Source of the DNA: Streptococcus downei MFe28
Lineage (GTDB): Bacteria > Bacillota > Bacilli > Lactobacillales > Streptococcaceae
Assembly: GCF_900459175.1 (NCBI RefSeq)
Contig: NZ_UHFA01000002.1
Coordinates: 1,240,001-1,304,000, forward strand
Direction: 5' to 3'
DNA: 64,000 nt
Each line of letters opens with the position of its first letter. The stretch's first letter is position 1. Positions 26,915 through 36,766 of the stretch are shown piece by piece. Under the pieces are notes generated by a model that saw only the letters and a program-made list of their open reading frames with translations, was not told the origin of the DNA and did not search any database. Position numbers and translations under genes: made by a program.

Positions 26915-28289
26915 GTTGAAGAAGAGAATCTTTTCTGAAGGTTTCTCGACTTTTCTTCACTTTTTATCCGTCTTCACAGTCATTTTCTTGGTCATGACTA
27001 TCCTGATTCTGCAAATTATGCGGATAGGAATTTACTCGTCAGTAGATGATAATCTCAACAAGGCTGTCGATAGCATTGATTCTTATGTCTATATGAATAT
27101 GTATCGGGCCAGTCTTTACTCTGCCTTTGATGGTAAGAATAATGCAGACTTATCTGTTTTTACTGACGGTGATGAATTTTTGGGAAATGGGACAACCCTG
27201 CCGGGCAATGCCAATTCGGGTCTCTATCAAAGTTCCAACAAATCCCATGTGGAATTAAATGCCACCATTGAAACCATCATTTACGATAAGAATGGTAAGG
27301 TTCTTAATAGCTCAGAGATTCTTTCAGGTCTTAACAAGCTACAAATTGATAAGAGCGAGCTTGGCGAAGTGAATGAGATTAGTGTTAGTGGTAGCTTTCG
27401 TGAGAAGGAGCATTACCGCTATAAGACCGTAGCGGTTAAAGATAAGCAATTCCCCAAGGTGGCCTATGCGACTATTGCTATTAGTGTCAACCAGTTAGAT
27501 AGTGCCAATTCTCGTTATCAAATTATTATCATTACGGTGATGATTGTTTTCTGGCTCATATCTGTCTTTGCTAGTGTTTATCTGGCTAACTGGTCTCGCA
27601 AGCCAATTTTAGAAAGCTATGAGAAGCAGAAGAACTTTGTTGAGGATGCCAGCCATGAGTTGAGAACGCCTCTGACGGTTCTCCAGAATCGGCTTGAGAG
27701 CCTCTTTCGTAAGCCTGATGAAACCATCTTAGACAATTACGAGACAGTGGCCTCAAGCTTGGAAGAAGTCCGCAATATGCGGATTTTAACCACCAACCTG
27801 CTAAATTTAGCCCGACGGGATGATTTGCTTAATCCTGAGATTGAAGAAATTGAGCCAAAATTCTTTGATAAGATTTTTGAGAATTATGGCCTCATCGCTG
27901 AGAAAAATGGAAAAGACTTATCCTGCCACAATGGCTTAGAGACGACCATCAAGTCTGATAAGACCTTGATTAAACAAGTCATGACCATCCTCTTTGATAA
28001 TGCGGTTAAGTATACTGGAGACGATGGTGCCATCAGTATTGATGTGGCTAGTAGTGATAGGAAGCTGGTCATCAGGGTCGCAGACAATGGCTCAGGAATT
28101 AGTGAAGAAGATAAGACAAAGATTTTCGATCGCTTTTATCGGATTGATAAGGCCAGAACCCGGCAAACGGGTGGTTTTGGTCTAGGACTCTCCTTGGCTA
28201 AGCAGATTGTCGAAGCCCTAAAGGGGACGATTAGCGTCCGAGACAATGACCCCAAGGGAACGGTTTTTGAAATTAAATTAAATGCTTAA
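26904..28289 (+). CDS. ciaH: Sensor histidine kinase CiaH
   Basis: 461 residues. Transmembrane segments at about 17-40 and 207-230 flank an extracellular sensor region. The phosphorylated H251 is in [14 protein letters not shown], and the ATPase domain has N-box DNAVKYT, G1 DNGSGI and FGLGLSL. It overlaps ciaR by 11 nt, so the pair is co-translated. Confidence 0.95.
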   Translation: MLNRLKKRIFSEGFSTFLHFLSVFTVIFLVMTILILQIMRIGIYSSVDDNLNKAVDSIDSYVYMNMYRASLYSAFDGKNNADLSVFTDGDEFLGNGTTLPGNANSGLYQSSNKSHVELNATIETIIYDKNGKVLNSSEILSGLNKLQIDKSELGEVNEISVSGSFREKEHYRYKTVAVKDKQFPKVAYATIAISVNQLDSANSRYQIIIITVMIVFWLISVFASVYLANWSRKPILESYEKQKNFVEDASHELRTPLTVLQNRLESLFRKPDETILDNYETVASSLEEVRNMRILTTNLLNLARRDDLLNPEIEEIEPKFFDKIFENYGLIAEKNGKDLSCHNGLETTIKSDKTLIKQVMTILFDNAVKYTGDDGAISIDVASSDRKLVIRVADNGSGISEEDKTKIFDRFYRIDKARTRQTGGFGLGLSLAKQIVEALKGTISVRDNDPKGTVFEIKLNA

Positions 28290-28324
28290 AAGGCCTCTTC
28301 GCCATTGCTTGCGAAGGGCCTTTT
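28288..28324 (+). terminator. Terminator of ciaRH
   Basis: AAAAGGCC-TCTTCGC / GCGAAG-GGCCTTTT stem with a short loop, starting at the stop codon itself. Confidence 0.85.
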
Positions 28325-28363
28325 ATACTGATTTAAACTCAAAACCTGAAAGTTATACCAAGC

Positions 28364-28414
28364 AATTGGATTTATTAGCGAACCAGTAAGTGATTATCCA
28401 ATTTTTTTCTGCGT
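28364..28414 (+). other. Second terminator-like structure in the ciaH-rpsT gap
   Basis: AATTGGAT and ATCCAATT pair across a long loop and are followed by TTTTTT. It could be a backup terminator or the 3' end of a short transcript. No promoter identified. Confidence 0.3.
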
Positions 28415-28472
28415 AGTGCCATTATTAGCAAGGACGATTTTTGTTGCGCACTAGTATCCCGATTTTGAGCCA

Positions 28473-28496
28473 TAAAAAAACCTCCAGAAGGAGGTG
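28473..28496 (-). terminator. Terminator of rpsT
   Basis: On the minus strand ACCTCC-TTCT-GGAGGT followed by seven T, just after the rpsT stop. Confidence 0.9.
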
Positions 28497-28500
28497 AATT

Positions 28501-28734
28501 TTAGCCAAGTTTAGCTGCAAGACGAGCTTTATCACGGCTAGCTTTATTCTTGTGAATCAATCCTTTAGATTGAGCTTTATCGATTGCTGAGCTAGCAGCA
28601 CGGAAAAGTTCTTCAGATGGATTTGCTTCAAAAGCTTTGATTGCAGTACGCAAAGCTGATTTTTGAGCTGAGTTCTTTTCGTTTTGCTTAACGTTAAGTT
28701 CAGCACGCTTGATAGCTGATTTAATATTTGCCAA
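28501..28734 (-). CDS. rpsT: 30S ribosomal protein S20 (TTG start)
   Basis: 77-residue basic protein that binds 16S rRNA. It begins with [15 protein letters not shown] after a TTG start at 28734, with a perfect GGAGGTG 6 nt upstream. The ATG 15 nt further up overlaps that Shine-Dalgarno and lacks one of its own, so it is rejected. The length then matches S20 exactly. It lies downstream of coaA on the same strand with a 67-nt gap. Confidence 0.95.
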   Translation of the reverse strand: MANIKSAIKRAELNVKQNEKNSAQKSALRTAIKAFEANPSEELFRAASSAIDKAQSKGLIHKNKASRDKARLAAKLG

Positions 28735-28801
28735 AGTTTTCACCTCCATTTTTACTAACCATTCCATTATAAAGGAAATAGCCAAGTTTGACAAGCCTTT
28801 A

Positions 28802-29722
28802 TCACTTTTTCAGGTAAATTTTATCAATCCTATGATTTTGGGATTTGTGAAGAATGAGTTCAGCTCGATTACGGGTTGGCTCGATATAATTTTCCAAATT
28901 AACCAAATTAACTTTTTCCCAGGTCTCTTTAGAAAAGGCCAGGGCATCTTCCAGCTTCAATTTTGTCAAAGAATAGTAGTAGTTTTTCTTATCCGCCTGG
29001 GCTAATTTCAAAAGGGTTTGGAAACGCTCCAGATACCATTTCTCGATATGAGCGACTTCTGCATCAATATAGATTGAGAAGTCGTAGTAGTCATTCATAT
29101 AAAGACGATGGTTCTGTTGGTTTTGAAAAACATTGATACCTTCAACAATGAGAAAGTCTGCCGCCTCAATGGTCTCTTTTTTCTGTGGGACAATATCATA
29201 AATTTCATGGGAGTAGACAGGGATGGACATGGTCTGACCATTTTTTACACCATCCAAGAAGTTGATGAGGCTTTCCATATCATAACTTTCGGGAAATCCC
29301 TTCTTGTCCAGAATCCCCTTTTGTTTTAAAACTTGGTTGGGGTAGAGAAAGCCGTCTGTTGTCACCATTTGGACCTGGCTATTTTTGAAAGTTCGGGCCA
29401 AGAGTAGCTGAAGGAGACGACTAGTGGTGGATTTGCCGACCGCAACTGAGCCTGAAATGCCAATGATGAAGGGCCTCTTTTTAGCCTGTTTCTGCAAGAA
29501 AATTCCCTTGGCGAAGCTGAGGTTTTCTTGGGCATTTTTATAAATCTGAATCAGGCTAATGAGGGGCAGGTAGACTTCTCTCACATCCTGAATATCGATC
29601 TTGTCATTAAGACTTTTGATGGAATCCAACTCTGCTTGCGTCAGTAGGGCCTGTTCAGCTTGGTGCAGTCCTTGCCAGGTCTGTCTGCTGACTTCTTCGA
29701 AATTGATAAATTCATGAGACAT
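28802..29722 (-). CDS. coaA: Pantothenate kinase, type I
   Basis: First committed step of coenzyme A synthesis: phosphorylates pantothenate. 306 residues; P-loop [12 protein letters not shown] (about 97-108), TTDGFLYPN and the [14 protein letters not shown] core. Start placed at ATG 29722 ([16 protein letters not shown]). A TTG further up would include the -10 box and is rejected. Divergent from the methyltransferase at 29787. CoaB and CoaC are at the right end of this window. Confidence 0.95.
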   Translation of the reverse strand: MSHEFINFEEVSRQTWQGLHQAEQALLTQAELDSIKSLNDKIDIQDVREVYLPLISLIQIYKNAQENLSFAKGIFLQKQAKKRPFIIGISGSVAVGKSTTSRLLQLLLARTFKNSQVQMVTTDGFLYPNQVLKQKGILDKKGFPESYDMESLINFLDGVKNGQTMSIPVYSHEIYDIVPQKKETIEAADFLIVEGINVFQNQQNHRLYMNDYYDFSIYIDAEVAHIEKWYLERFQTLLKLAQADKKNYYYSLTKLKLEDALAFSKETWEKVNLVNLENYIEPTRNRAELILHKSQNHRIDKIYLKK

Positions 29723-29739
29723 AGGCTTATTGTAGCACA
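29720..29739 (-). promoter_or_regulatory. Extended -10 box 6 nt before the coaA ATG (probable leaderless mRNA)
   Basis: On the minus strand TGTGC-TACAAT (hexamer 29734-29729), AAGCCT, then ATG at 29722. TRTGn is a known extended -10 in Gram-positives. No Shine-Dalgarno is possible in 6 nt. Confidence 0.65.
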
Positions 29740-29786
29740 AATTATGTTAAAATGGAGTGACTTTAAAAATGGAGTGAGTAAAGAAT

Positions 29787-30377
29787 ATGGGCAAGATGTA
29801 CTACGCCGAAAATCCAGATGCCGAGCACGATATTCATGATTTGAGAGTCCAGTTACTAGGGGAAGACTTTCACTTCTATACGGATGCCGGCGTCTTTTCT
29901 AAGAAGATGATTGATTATGGCAGTCAGGCCCTTTTGTCCGTCCTGAATTTTTCTGCTGGCCAAAGCTTGCTCGATCTTGGCTGTGGCTATGGTCCCCTGG
30001 GAATCAGTTTGGCCAAGGTTCAAAATTTAAAAGTAACCATGGTTGATATTAACCAGCGTGCCTTGGAATTAGCCCAAAAGAATGCCAAGCGCAATGGGGT
30101 TGAAGTGGACACCTATCAGTCCAATATTTACGACCAGGTAAAGGGACAGTTTGATCAGATTATCAGTAATCCCCCTATACGTGCTGGCAAGCGGGTAGTG
30201 CATGATATTTTAGAGGGAGCTTACGATCATCTTAAGCCAGGTGGTAGCTTAACCACTGTCATTCAAAAGAAGCAGGGGGCACCCAGTGCCAAAGCTAAGA
30301 TGGCGCAGGTTTTTGGAAATGTCGAAGTAGTCAAGAAGGACAAGGGATATTATATTTTGAGGAGCATTAAAGAATGA
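29787..30377 (+). CDS. Class I SAM methyltransferase, RsmC-like
   Basis: 196 residues. SAM motif LLDLGCGYGPLGISLA (about 59-74), VDINQRALELAQKNA, and the NPP motif IISNPPIRAGK typical of enzymes methylating exocyclic amino groups of RNA bases (RsmC/RsmD type, 16S rRNA G1207 by analogy). RBS GGAG about 10 nt before the ATG. It overlaps the next gene by 4 nt (ATGA), leading the nucleoside operon as in other streptococci. Confidence 0.87.
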   Translation: MGKMYYAENPDAEHDIHDLRVQLLGEDFHFYTDAGVFSKKMIDYGSQALLSVLNFSAGQSLLDLGCGYGPLGISLAKVQNLKVTMVDINQRALELAQKNAKRNGVEVDTYQSNIYDQVKGQFDQIISNPPIRAGKRVVHDILEGAYDHLKPGGSLTTVIQKKQGAPSAKAKMAQVFGNVEVVKKDKGYYILRSIKE

Positions 30378-31651
30378 GAGCAGTTGATTTAATTCAAAAA
30401 AAACGTGATGGTGGCCAATTAAGTACTGAGGAAATCCAATGGCTGATTGCTGCCTATGTGGCAGGAAAAGTACCTGATTATCAAATGTCAGCCTTTGCCA
30501 TGGCGACCTATTTTAAGGGAATGACCCTGGCGGAAACCAGAGATTTAACCATGGCCATGGTCGAATCAGGAGATCAACTAGATCTATCAGCAATTCCTGG
30601 TATCAAGGTGGACAAGCATTCAACCGGTGGGGTCGGAGATAAGGTGACTTTGATTTTAGCCCCCTTGGTGGCTAGTTTTGGAGTGCCCGTGGCTAAGATG
30701 AGTGGGCGAGGTCTGGGGCATACTGGTGGAACCTTGGATAAGTTAGAATCCATCAAGGGTTTTAAGGTTGAAGTTCCAGAAGCTGACTTCATCAGGCAGG
30801 TGCAAGAAAAGGGGATTGCTGTCATTGGTCAGTCGGAGCAAATGGTCAAGGCGGATAAGATGCTCTACGCTCTGCGCGATGTGACGGCTACTGTCGATAC
30901 CATGCCTCTGATTGCCAGCTCAGTCATGTCCAAGAAAATTGCTGCTGGCGCCGATGCTATTATGCTGGATGTTACAGTTGGTGACGGTGCCTTTATGAAG
31001 ACTCTGGAGCAAGCAGAAGAACTCTCTAAAACCATGGTTAGTCTAGGAAAAGAAGTTGGACGTCAGACCATTGCCGTCATGACCGATATGAGTCAGCCAC
31101 TGGGGCAAGCCATTGGCAACCGGCTAGAGATACTTGAAGCGGTTCAAATCATGAAGGGGCAGGGGCGTTCGGATATAAGGGATTTCATCTGTCAACTGGC
31201 ACAAATCATGTTAAAGCTTGGTGGCAAAGGAATAAGTCTGAGAGAAATCAAAGAGCACTTGACCCAGGGGCAGGCCTTACAAAAGTTTGAAGAGCTGATT
31301 GCTGCCCAAGGGGGCCAGGTGCAGGATATTTACCGGCCGGTCGAGACTGCTTTTGTTTATGAAGTCAGGGCTGATGAAGGTGGTTATCTAGCTAAACTTC
31401 CTGCGCTCTACTTTGGTCATTTTGCCATGGAAATTGGAGCTGGTCGTTCGGTAAAAACCGACCATTTAGACTATGATGCTGGGATTTTGTTCGATAAAAA
31501 ACTGGGGGATGCGGTTACAAAAGGAGATTTGTTGGCAAAAATCTATTCAAATCAAGAAATTCCTCAAAAAAAGATTACAGAATTCGCAAAAAATGTTACA
31601 ATAAGTAACGAAAAAGTGCAGACAAAAGAGATATTAAAAATTATTGATTAG
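30374..31651 (+). CDS. pdp: Pyrimidine-nucleoside phosphorylase
   Basis: Splits uridine/thymidine/deoxyuridine with phosphate into base and (deoxy)ribose-1-P. 425 residues; signature SGRGLGHTGGTLDKLE (about 113-128), KHSTGGVGDKVT phosphate site and ALRDVTATVDT. Homodimeric glycosyltransferase family 3. Part of the salvage operon with deoC and cdd. Confidence 0.95.
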   Translation: MRAVDLIQKKRDGGQLSTEEIQWLIAAYVAGKVPDYQMSAFAMATYFKGMTLAETRDLTMAMVESGDQLDLSAIPGIKVDKHSTGGVGDKVTLILAPLVASFGVPVAKMSGRGLGHTGGTLDKLESIKGFKVEVPEADFIRQVQEKGIAVIGQSEQMVKADKMLYALRDVTATVDTMPLIASSVMSKKIAAGADAIMLDVTVGDGAFMKTLEQAEELSKTMVSLGKEVGRQTIAVMTDMSQPLGQAIGNRLEILEAVQIMKGQGRSDIRDFICQLAQIMLKLGGKGISLREIKEHLTQGQALQKFEELIAAQGGQVQDIYRPVETAFVYEVRADEGGYLAKLPALYFGHFAMEIGAGRSVKTDHLDYDAGILFDKKLGDAVTKGDLLAKIYSNQEIPQKKITEFAKNVTISNEKVQTKEILKIID

Positions 31652-31660
31652 GGGAGAGAA

Positions 31661-32323
31661 ATGGCAATTAATAAATACATTGACCATACCTTGTTAAAAC
31701 CAGATGCAACCAAGGAAGGGATTGATAAATTGCTGGCTGAGGCCAAGGAATATGATTTCGCTTCGGTCTGTGTCAACCCCTATTGGGTTGCCTACTGTGC
31801 TCAAGTGCTGAAAGATTCAGATGTTAAGGTGTGTACCGTCATTGGTTTTCCTCTGGGAGCCAATACCACAGCGACTAAGGTTTTTGAAGCCAAGGAAGCT
31901 ATTGCTAATGGCGCAGACGAAATTGATATGGTCATCAATATCGGTGAATTAAAGGCTGGAAATGATGCTGCAGTAGAAGCAGACATTCATGCTCTCGCTG
32001 AGGCAAGTGGCAACAAGCTGCTCAAGGTCATCATTGAAACTTGTCTCTTGACGGATCAAGAAAAGGTCAGAGCCTGCCAACTGGCCGTTAAGGCTGGTGC
32101 AGATTATGTCAAGACCTCAACCGGCTTTTCAACTGGTGGGGCCACCATTCCTGATGTGACCTTGATGCGTCAGACTGTTGGTGATCAGGTCGGTGTCAAG
32201 GCTTCTGGTGGGGCAAGGACTTACCAGGATGCCAAGGCTTTTGTAGAGGCTGGTGCCAGTCGAATTGGGGCATCAGCAGGTGTCGCTATTGTTGAAGGAG
32301 AAAAGGCAAGTGGCGACCAGTAA
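31661..32323 (+). CDS. deoC: Deoxyribose-phosphate aldolase
   Basis: Class I aldolase cleaving deoxyribose-5-P to glyceraldehyde-3-P and acetaldehyde. 220 residues; Schiff-base K151 in DYVKTSTGF, second lysine in KASGGART, and IDHTLLKP at the N-terminus. It follows pdp by 9 nt with a GGGGAG RBS, and its 3' end overlaps the cdd start. Confidence 0.96.
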   Translation: MAINKYIDHTLLKPDATKEGIDKLLAEAKEYDFASVCVNPYWVAYCAQVLKDSDVKVCTVIGFPLGANTTATKVFEAKEAIANGADEIDMVINIGELKAGNDAAVEADIHALAEASGNKLLKVIIETCLLTDQEKVRACQLAVKAGADYVKTSTGFSTGGATIPDVTLMRQTVGDQVGVKASGGARTYQDAKAFVEAGASRIGASAGVAIVEGEKASGDQ

Positions 32324-32729
32324 TCTAGACCTAGTCCAGCTGGCTAAGCAGGCAAGCCAAAGAGCCTACGTCCCCTATTCGGGTTTTCCAGTCGGAGCAG
32401 CCTTACTGACTAGATCCGGGCAGATTTTTGAGGGGTGTAACATAGAAAATGCCAGCCTTGGTTTAACCAATTGTGCCGAAAGGACTGCTATTTTTAAGGC
32501 TATCTCTGAAGGCTATCGGGATTTCGCTGGACTGGCTATTTATGGCCAGACAGATCGTCCAATTTCACCTTGTGGGGCTTGCCGTCAGGTAATGGCTGAG
32601 TTTTTTGACTTGGCTTGCCCAGTGACTTTAATTGCTAAAGATGGTGCGACAGTCGAGATGACAGTCGGTGAGTTATTACCATACTCATTCCAGGGCCGTG
32701 AATTAGGACCTGCGAAAGATTTGGATTAG
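32310..32729 (+). CDS. cdd: Cytidine deaminase (GTG start)
   Basis: Zn2+ enzyme converting cytidine/deoxycytidine to uridine/deoxyuridine. 139 residues; zinc and catalytic motifs NCAERTA and [10 protein letters not shown], and [16 protein letters not shown] at 32310 with AAGGAG 9 nt upstream was chosen. An upstream in-frame ATG at 32253 would add residues unlike the family. It overlaps deoC by 14 nt. Confidence 0.93.
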   Translation: MATSNLDLVQLAKQASQRAYVPYSGFPVGAALLTRSGQIFEGCNIENASLGLTNCAERTAIFKAISEGYRDFAGLAIYGQTDRPISPCGACRQVMAEFFDLACPVTLIAKDGATVEMTVGELLPYSFQGRELGPAKDLD

Positions 32730-32751
32730 ACCTTCGGGTTTAAGATATTTT

Positions 32752-32769
32752 GCAACTTAGTTGCGACTT
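32752..32769 (+). terminator. Weak hairpin between cdd and rnsB
   Basis: GCAAC-TTA-GTTGC followed by GACTTTTT. It could partly attenuate transcription from the salvage genes into rnsB. Confidence 0.35.
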
Positions 32770-32788
32770 TTTAAGGAGGAGTTCATTC

Positions 32789-33847
32789 ATGAAGATGAAC
32801 AAAAAACTTATTGGCTTAGGTTTGGCAGCTGTTGCCATCCTATCACTTGGTGCATGTAGCCGTTCGTCTCAGTCATCATCCAGTAAGGTGAAGGCTGCCA
32901 TCGTTACAGATACTGGTGGTGTTGATGATAAGTCCTTTAACCAGTCAGCTTGGGAAGGCATGAAGGCCTGGGGTAAGGAAAACAAGCTCAAAGAAAAGAC
33001 GGACTACACTTACTTCCAATCTAAGAGTGAGTCAGACTACGCTACTAACCTTGATGCTGCTCAAAACAAGGGATACAACCTCGTTTTTGGTATTGGTTAC
33101 AACTTGCATGATGCTATCAACGATGCAGCAAAGGCTAATCCAAAAACGAATTATGTTTTGATTGACTCAGAAGTTACTGGTCAAAAGAATGTTGCTAGTG
33201 TCCTCTTTGCGGATAATGAAGGAGCCTACCTAGCTGGTATTGCAGCAGCTATGCAAACCAAGACTGACCACGTTGGTTTTGTCGGTGGGGTTAAGTCTGA
33301 TACCATTACGCGTTTTGAAGTTGGTTTCAAAGAAGGGGTTGCTTCCGTTGATAAAAATATCAAGGTAGACGTCCAGTATGTTGGTTCCTACAATGATGCT
33401 ACCAACGGTAAGGGTATCGCAGACTCTATGTACTCAAGTGGAGCAGATGTCATTTACCACGCTGCTGGTGCTTCAGGAACAGGTGTCTTCACCGCTGCTA
33501 AAGATATTGACCAAAAACTTTCTGCAGATAGCAAGGACAAGGTTTGGGTAATCGGTGTTGACCGTGACCAAACAGATGAAGGTAATTACAAGGCTAGCGA
33601 TAAAGAATCTAACTTTGTTTTGACCTCTACCATCAAAGAAGTTGGTACGGTTGTTAAGGATATTGCCAACGATGAATTGGATGGTAAGAAATTCCAAGCT
33701 AAGACAACAACTTATGGCTTGAAAGACAAGGGTGTTGATATCGTTACCAACAACCTACCAGAAAAGACTAAAAAAGCTGTTGAATCTGCTAAGAAGGACA
33801 TCATTGACGGTAAGGTTACCGTTAAAGACGGTGTCAAAAATAAATAA
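32789..33847 (+). CDS. rnsB: Nucleoside-binding lipoprotein (BMP/PnrA family)
   Basis: Extracytoplasmic receptor of a nucleoside ABC transporter. 352 residues; lipobox LGAC with lipidated C23, then the BMP fold starting TDTGGVDDKSFNQSAWEG. RBS AAGGAGG fixes ATG 32789; ATG 32795 is too far from it. In S. mutans the rnsBACD genes take up ribonucleosides, and this order matches. The upstream salvage enzymes give the imported nucleosides a use. Confidence 0.9.
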   Translation: MKMNKKLIGLGLAAVAILSLGACSRSSQSSSSKVKAAIVTDTGGVDDKSFNQSAWEGMKAWGKENKLKEKTDYTYFQSKSESDYATNLDAAQNKGYNLVFGIGYNLHDAINDAAKANPKTNYVLIDSEVTGQKNVASVLFADNEGAYLAGIAAAMQTKTDHVGFVGGVKSDTITRFEVGFKEGVASVDKNIKVDVQYVGSYNDATNGKGIADSMYSSGADVIYHAAGASGTGVFTAAKDIDQKLSADSKDKVWVIGVDRDQTDEGNYKASDKESNFVLTSTIKEVGTVVKDIANDELDGKKFQAKTTTYGLKDKGVDIVTNNLPEKTKKAVESAKKDIIDGKVTVKDGVKNK

Positions 33848-33924
33848 GTGAATTAAAAAGAGGAGAGCAAAATCACTGGCTGAGCCAAATGGATTTAGCT
33901 CCTTCCTAATTCCTTAGTCTTGAA

Positions 33925-33949
33925 AGGGCGACCTAATGGGTCGCTTTTT
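33925..33949 (+). terminator. Terminator after rnsB
   Basis: GCGACC-TAATG-GGTCGC followed by five T. It separates the lipoprotein gene from the ATPase and permeases. Confidence 0.8.
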
Positions 33950-33992
33950 CAGGGTAAGGCTGAGATTTTTATCTCAGTTAAGAGACTGGATT

Positions 33993-34096
33993 AATACTCA
34001 ATAAAAATCAAAAATAGTCAAGGCAACGAACTGCAGGCTGTACTTGGGTACGGCAAAGTGAGTTAACGATGGATAGTTTTGATTTTTGAAGAGTAT
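33993..34096. repeat. RUP-like repeat, short copy (104 bp) between rnsB and rnsA
   Basis: Almost identical to 18975-19078: AATACTCAATAAAAATCAAA on the left, TTTTGATTTTTGAAGAGTAT on the right, and the same interior with only a few substitutions (GCAGGCTGTACTT versus GCAGGCAGTACTT). Confidence 0.82.
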
Positions 34097-34173
34097 AAGA
34101 AATGAATTTTTTAAAATCATAACTTCAATGGGTCTCTTAACTGTCCTAAAAATTAAGAAGAAAGGGAACATCT

Positions 34174-35709
34174 ATGACACAAGAAACTGTCATTGAAATG
34201 CTAAATATCACTAAAAAGTTTGGTGATTTTACTGCCAATGAGCATATCAATCTTGACGTTAGGTCTAGAGAAATTCACGCCTTACTCGGTGAGAATGGTG
34301 CGGGCAAATCAACCCTGATGAATATGCTATCAGGCTTGCTGGAACCAACCGAGGGAGAGATTTTTCTCAAAGGAAAATCTGTTAAGTTGGATTCACCTTC
34401 CAAGTCTGCTAATTTAGGGATTGGCATGGTTCACCAACACTTTATGCTGGTAGATGCTTTTAGTGTTACCGAAAATATTATTCTTGGTAGTGAAGTCACT
34501 AAGGGTGGCATGCTAGACCTGAAGAAGGCTAGTCAGGAGATTAAGGAGCTTTCGGAGAAATATGGTCTGCTTGTTGATCCTGATGCCAAAGTTGCCGATA
34601 TCTCTGTTGGTGCCCAACAGCGGGTGGAAATTCTTAAGACCCTCTATCGTGGGGCCGATATTTTGATTTTTGACGAGCCTACGGCTGTTCTGACACCAGC
34701 TGAAATTGCTGATTTACTGGAAATTATGCGCAACCTCGTCAAGGAAGGCAAATCCATCATCCTCATCACCCACAAACTTGATGAAATTCGGGCTGTTGCT
34801 GACCGCGTGACCGTAATTCGTCGCGGAAAATCAATTGAGACGGTTTCAGTAGAAGGAACCAGCAGCAAGGAGCTGGCTGAGATGATGGTAGGACGAGCTG
34901 TTTCTTTCAAGACTGACAAAAAGGCTGCCCAACCCAAGGATACCATCCTAGCCATCAAGGATCTGCATGTCAATGAGAATCGTGGTGTGCCTGCGGTTAA
35001 GGGGCTTTCCCTTGATGTCAAGGGGGGCGAAATTGTTGGTATCGCTGGGATTGATGGTAATGGCCAGACCGAATTGATTCAGGCCATTACTGGATTGCGC
35101 AAGGTTAAGTCAGGCTCCATTAAAATTAAGGGCAAGGAAGTCACAGATGCCAGTCCTCGTCAGATTACAGAATTGAGTGTTGGTCATATTCCCGAAGACC
35201 GTCATCGCGATGGTATGATTTTAGAGATGACCCTAGCTGAAAATCTAGCCCTACAAACCTACTACAAAGAGCCCTTTAGTCATCATGGTGTTTTGGATTA
35301 TAACTATATTAACAAAAATGCGAGACGCCTGATGGAGGAATTTGATGTCCGAGCTGCTAGTGAATTAGTTTCTGCAGGCTCTCTTTCTGGTGGGAACCAG
35401 CAGAAGGCTGTCATCGCTCGGGAAATTGATCGAGACCCAGACTTGCTGGTCGTTAGTCAACCAACACGTGGCCTGGATGTCGGTGCCATTGAGTATATCC
35501 GCAAGCGACTGGTAGCTGAACGGGACAAGGGCAAGGCTGTACTTGTTGTCAGCTTTGAATTGGATGAAATCTTGGACTTATCTGACCGGATTGCTGTTAT
35601 TCACGATGGTAAAATCCAAGGGATTTTAGACCCTAGTCAAACCAATAAGCAGGAACTTGGTATTCTCATGGCAGGTGGCCAATTAGACAAGGAGGAAGCA
35701 CATGTCTAG
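34174..35709 (+). CDS. rnsA: Nucleoside ABC transporter ATPase (two ABC domains)
   Basis: 511-residue fusion of two ATPase domains, sugar-type CUT2/YufO family. Domain 1: Walker A GENGAGKST (about 39-47), signature ISVGAQQRVEI, Walker B ILIFDEPTAVLTP. Domain 2: Walker A-like GIDGNGQTEL without the GKS/T lysine, signature LSGGNQQKAVIA, and LLVVSQPTRGLDVG where Gln replaces the catalytic Glu. Only the first site is therefore expected to hydrolyse ATP, usual for this family. It overlaps rnsC by 8 nt. Confidence 0.92.
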   Translation: MTQETVIEMLNITKKFGDFTANEHINLDVRSREIHALLGENGAGKSTLMNMLSGLLEPTEGEIFLKGKSVKLDSPSKSANLGIGMVHQHFMLVDAFSVTENIILGSEVTKGGMLDLKKASQEIKELSEKYGLLVDPDAKVADISVGAQQRVEILKTLYRGADILIFDEPTAVLTPAEIADLLEIMRNLVKEGKSIILITHKLDEIRAVADRVTVIRRGKSIETVSVEGTSSKELAEMMVGRAVSFKTDKKAAQPKDTILAIKDLHVNENRGVPAVKGLSLDVKGGEIVGIAGIDGNGQTELIQAITGLRKVKSGSIKIKGKEVTDASPRQITELSVGHIPEDRHRDGMILEMTLAENLALQTYYKEPFSHHGVLDYNYINKNARRLMEEFDVRAASELVSAGSLSGGNQQKAVIAREIDRDPDLLVVSQPTRGLDVGAIEYIRKRLVAERDKGKAVLVVSFELDEILDLSDRIAVIHDGKIQGILDPSQTNKQELGILMAGGQLDKEEAHV

Positions 35710-36766
35710 TAAAATGCAGAATTGGACAGTTCCGCTGATTGCTGTCTTTTTGGGGATGATAGCAGGAGCTATCCTCATGCTGGCCTTTGGCTACAATCCC
35801 CTTTTTGCCTACAATGACTTGATTTATACGTCTCTCTTTTCTTCTGTTAAGAATATCGGCGAAGTACTGGCGCAAACAGGGCCGCTGATTCTTATTGCGC
35901 TTGGCTTTGCTGTATCTTCTAAGGCTGGTTTCTTTAATGTCGGCCTACCTGGTCAAGCACTGGCTGGTTGGTTCGTGGCTGCTTGGTTTGCTCTCATGCA
36001 TCCAGACTTGCCCAAACCTTTGTCCCTTCTTGCAACGGTAGTCATTGCCTTGGTAGCTGGTGGGATTATTGGCGCCATCCCTGGTATCTTAAGAGCCTAT
36101 CTTGGAACCAGCGAAGTTATTGTCACCATCATGATGAACTACATCGTTCTTTATGTAACCCAAGGGCTGATCGGTAATTTCTCCAAATCAATTATGAGAA
36201 CAACAGAAGCAACCCAAAAGGTTTCCCAATCAGCTTCCTATCAAACAGAACTTCTGAGAAATCTAACGGGAGGTTCCCACTTCAATCTTGGCTTCTTTAT
36301 GGCCTTGATTGCGGTAGTCCTTGTCTGGTTCCTCATGAAGAAGACCAAGACTGGCTATGAGATTACGGCTGTTGGGCTCAACCCTGATGCCGCTCAATAT
36401 GCTGGGATGTCTGCCAAACGGACCATTGCGCTTTCCATGGTCATCTCAGGTGCCCTCTCTGGACTGGGAGGGGCCGTCTATGGTCTGGGTTACTTCGAGA
36501 ATTTCTTTGAACAGTATTCTTCCTTGCAAATTGGCTGGGATGGGATGGCGGTGGCCCTCTTGGCTTCTAATAATCCGGTTGCCATTCCTTTTGCGGCCTT
36601 GCTTTATGGTATTTTAGCCATCGGGAAAACCGGGATGCAGGATGTTCCCCAAGAAGTTATTGATGTCGTCTCTGCCTTGATTATCTTCTTTGTTGGTTCT
36701 AATTATATTATTCGTCGCTACATTAAACCTCGTCAAAAAGCAGCTAGCAAAGGAGGAAAATCATGA
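35702..36766 (+). CDS. rnsC: Nucleoside ABC transporter permease 1
   Basis: 354-residue BPD_transp_2 (CUT2-type) membrane protein with about 8-10 hydrophobic segments. The AVGLNPDAAQYAGMSAKR loop is the likely ATPase contact. It overlaps rnsA and rnsD (4 nt). Confidence 0.92.
   Translation: MSSKMQNWTVPLIAVFLGMIAGAILMLAFGYNPLFAYNDLIYTSLFSSVKNIGEVLAQTGPLILIALGFAVSSKAGFFNVGLPGQALAGWFVAAWFALMHPDLPKPLSLLATVVIALVAGGIIGAIPGILRAYLGTSEVIVTIMMNYIVLYVTQGLIGNFSKSIMRTTEATQKVSQSASYQTELLRNLTGGSHFNLGFFMALIAVVLVWFLMKKTKTGYEITAVGLNPDAAQYAGMSAKRTIALSMVISGALSGLGGAVYGLGYFENFFEQYSSLQIGWDGMAVALLASNNPVAIPFAALLYGILAIGKTGMQDVPQEVIDVVSALIIFFVGSNYIIRRYIKPRQKAASKGGKS

Noticed and set aside
32730..32788. Riboswitch before rnsB
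   Set aside because: Only a 5-bp hairpin and about 60 nt of leader; no known purine or preQ1 core seen.
35400..35480. Gln for Glu in the second Walker B of RnsA as a defect
   Set aside because: The second ABC site is normally degenerate in this CUT2/YufO family, so it is expected.
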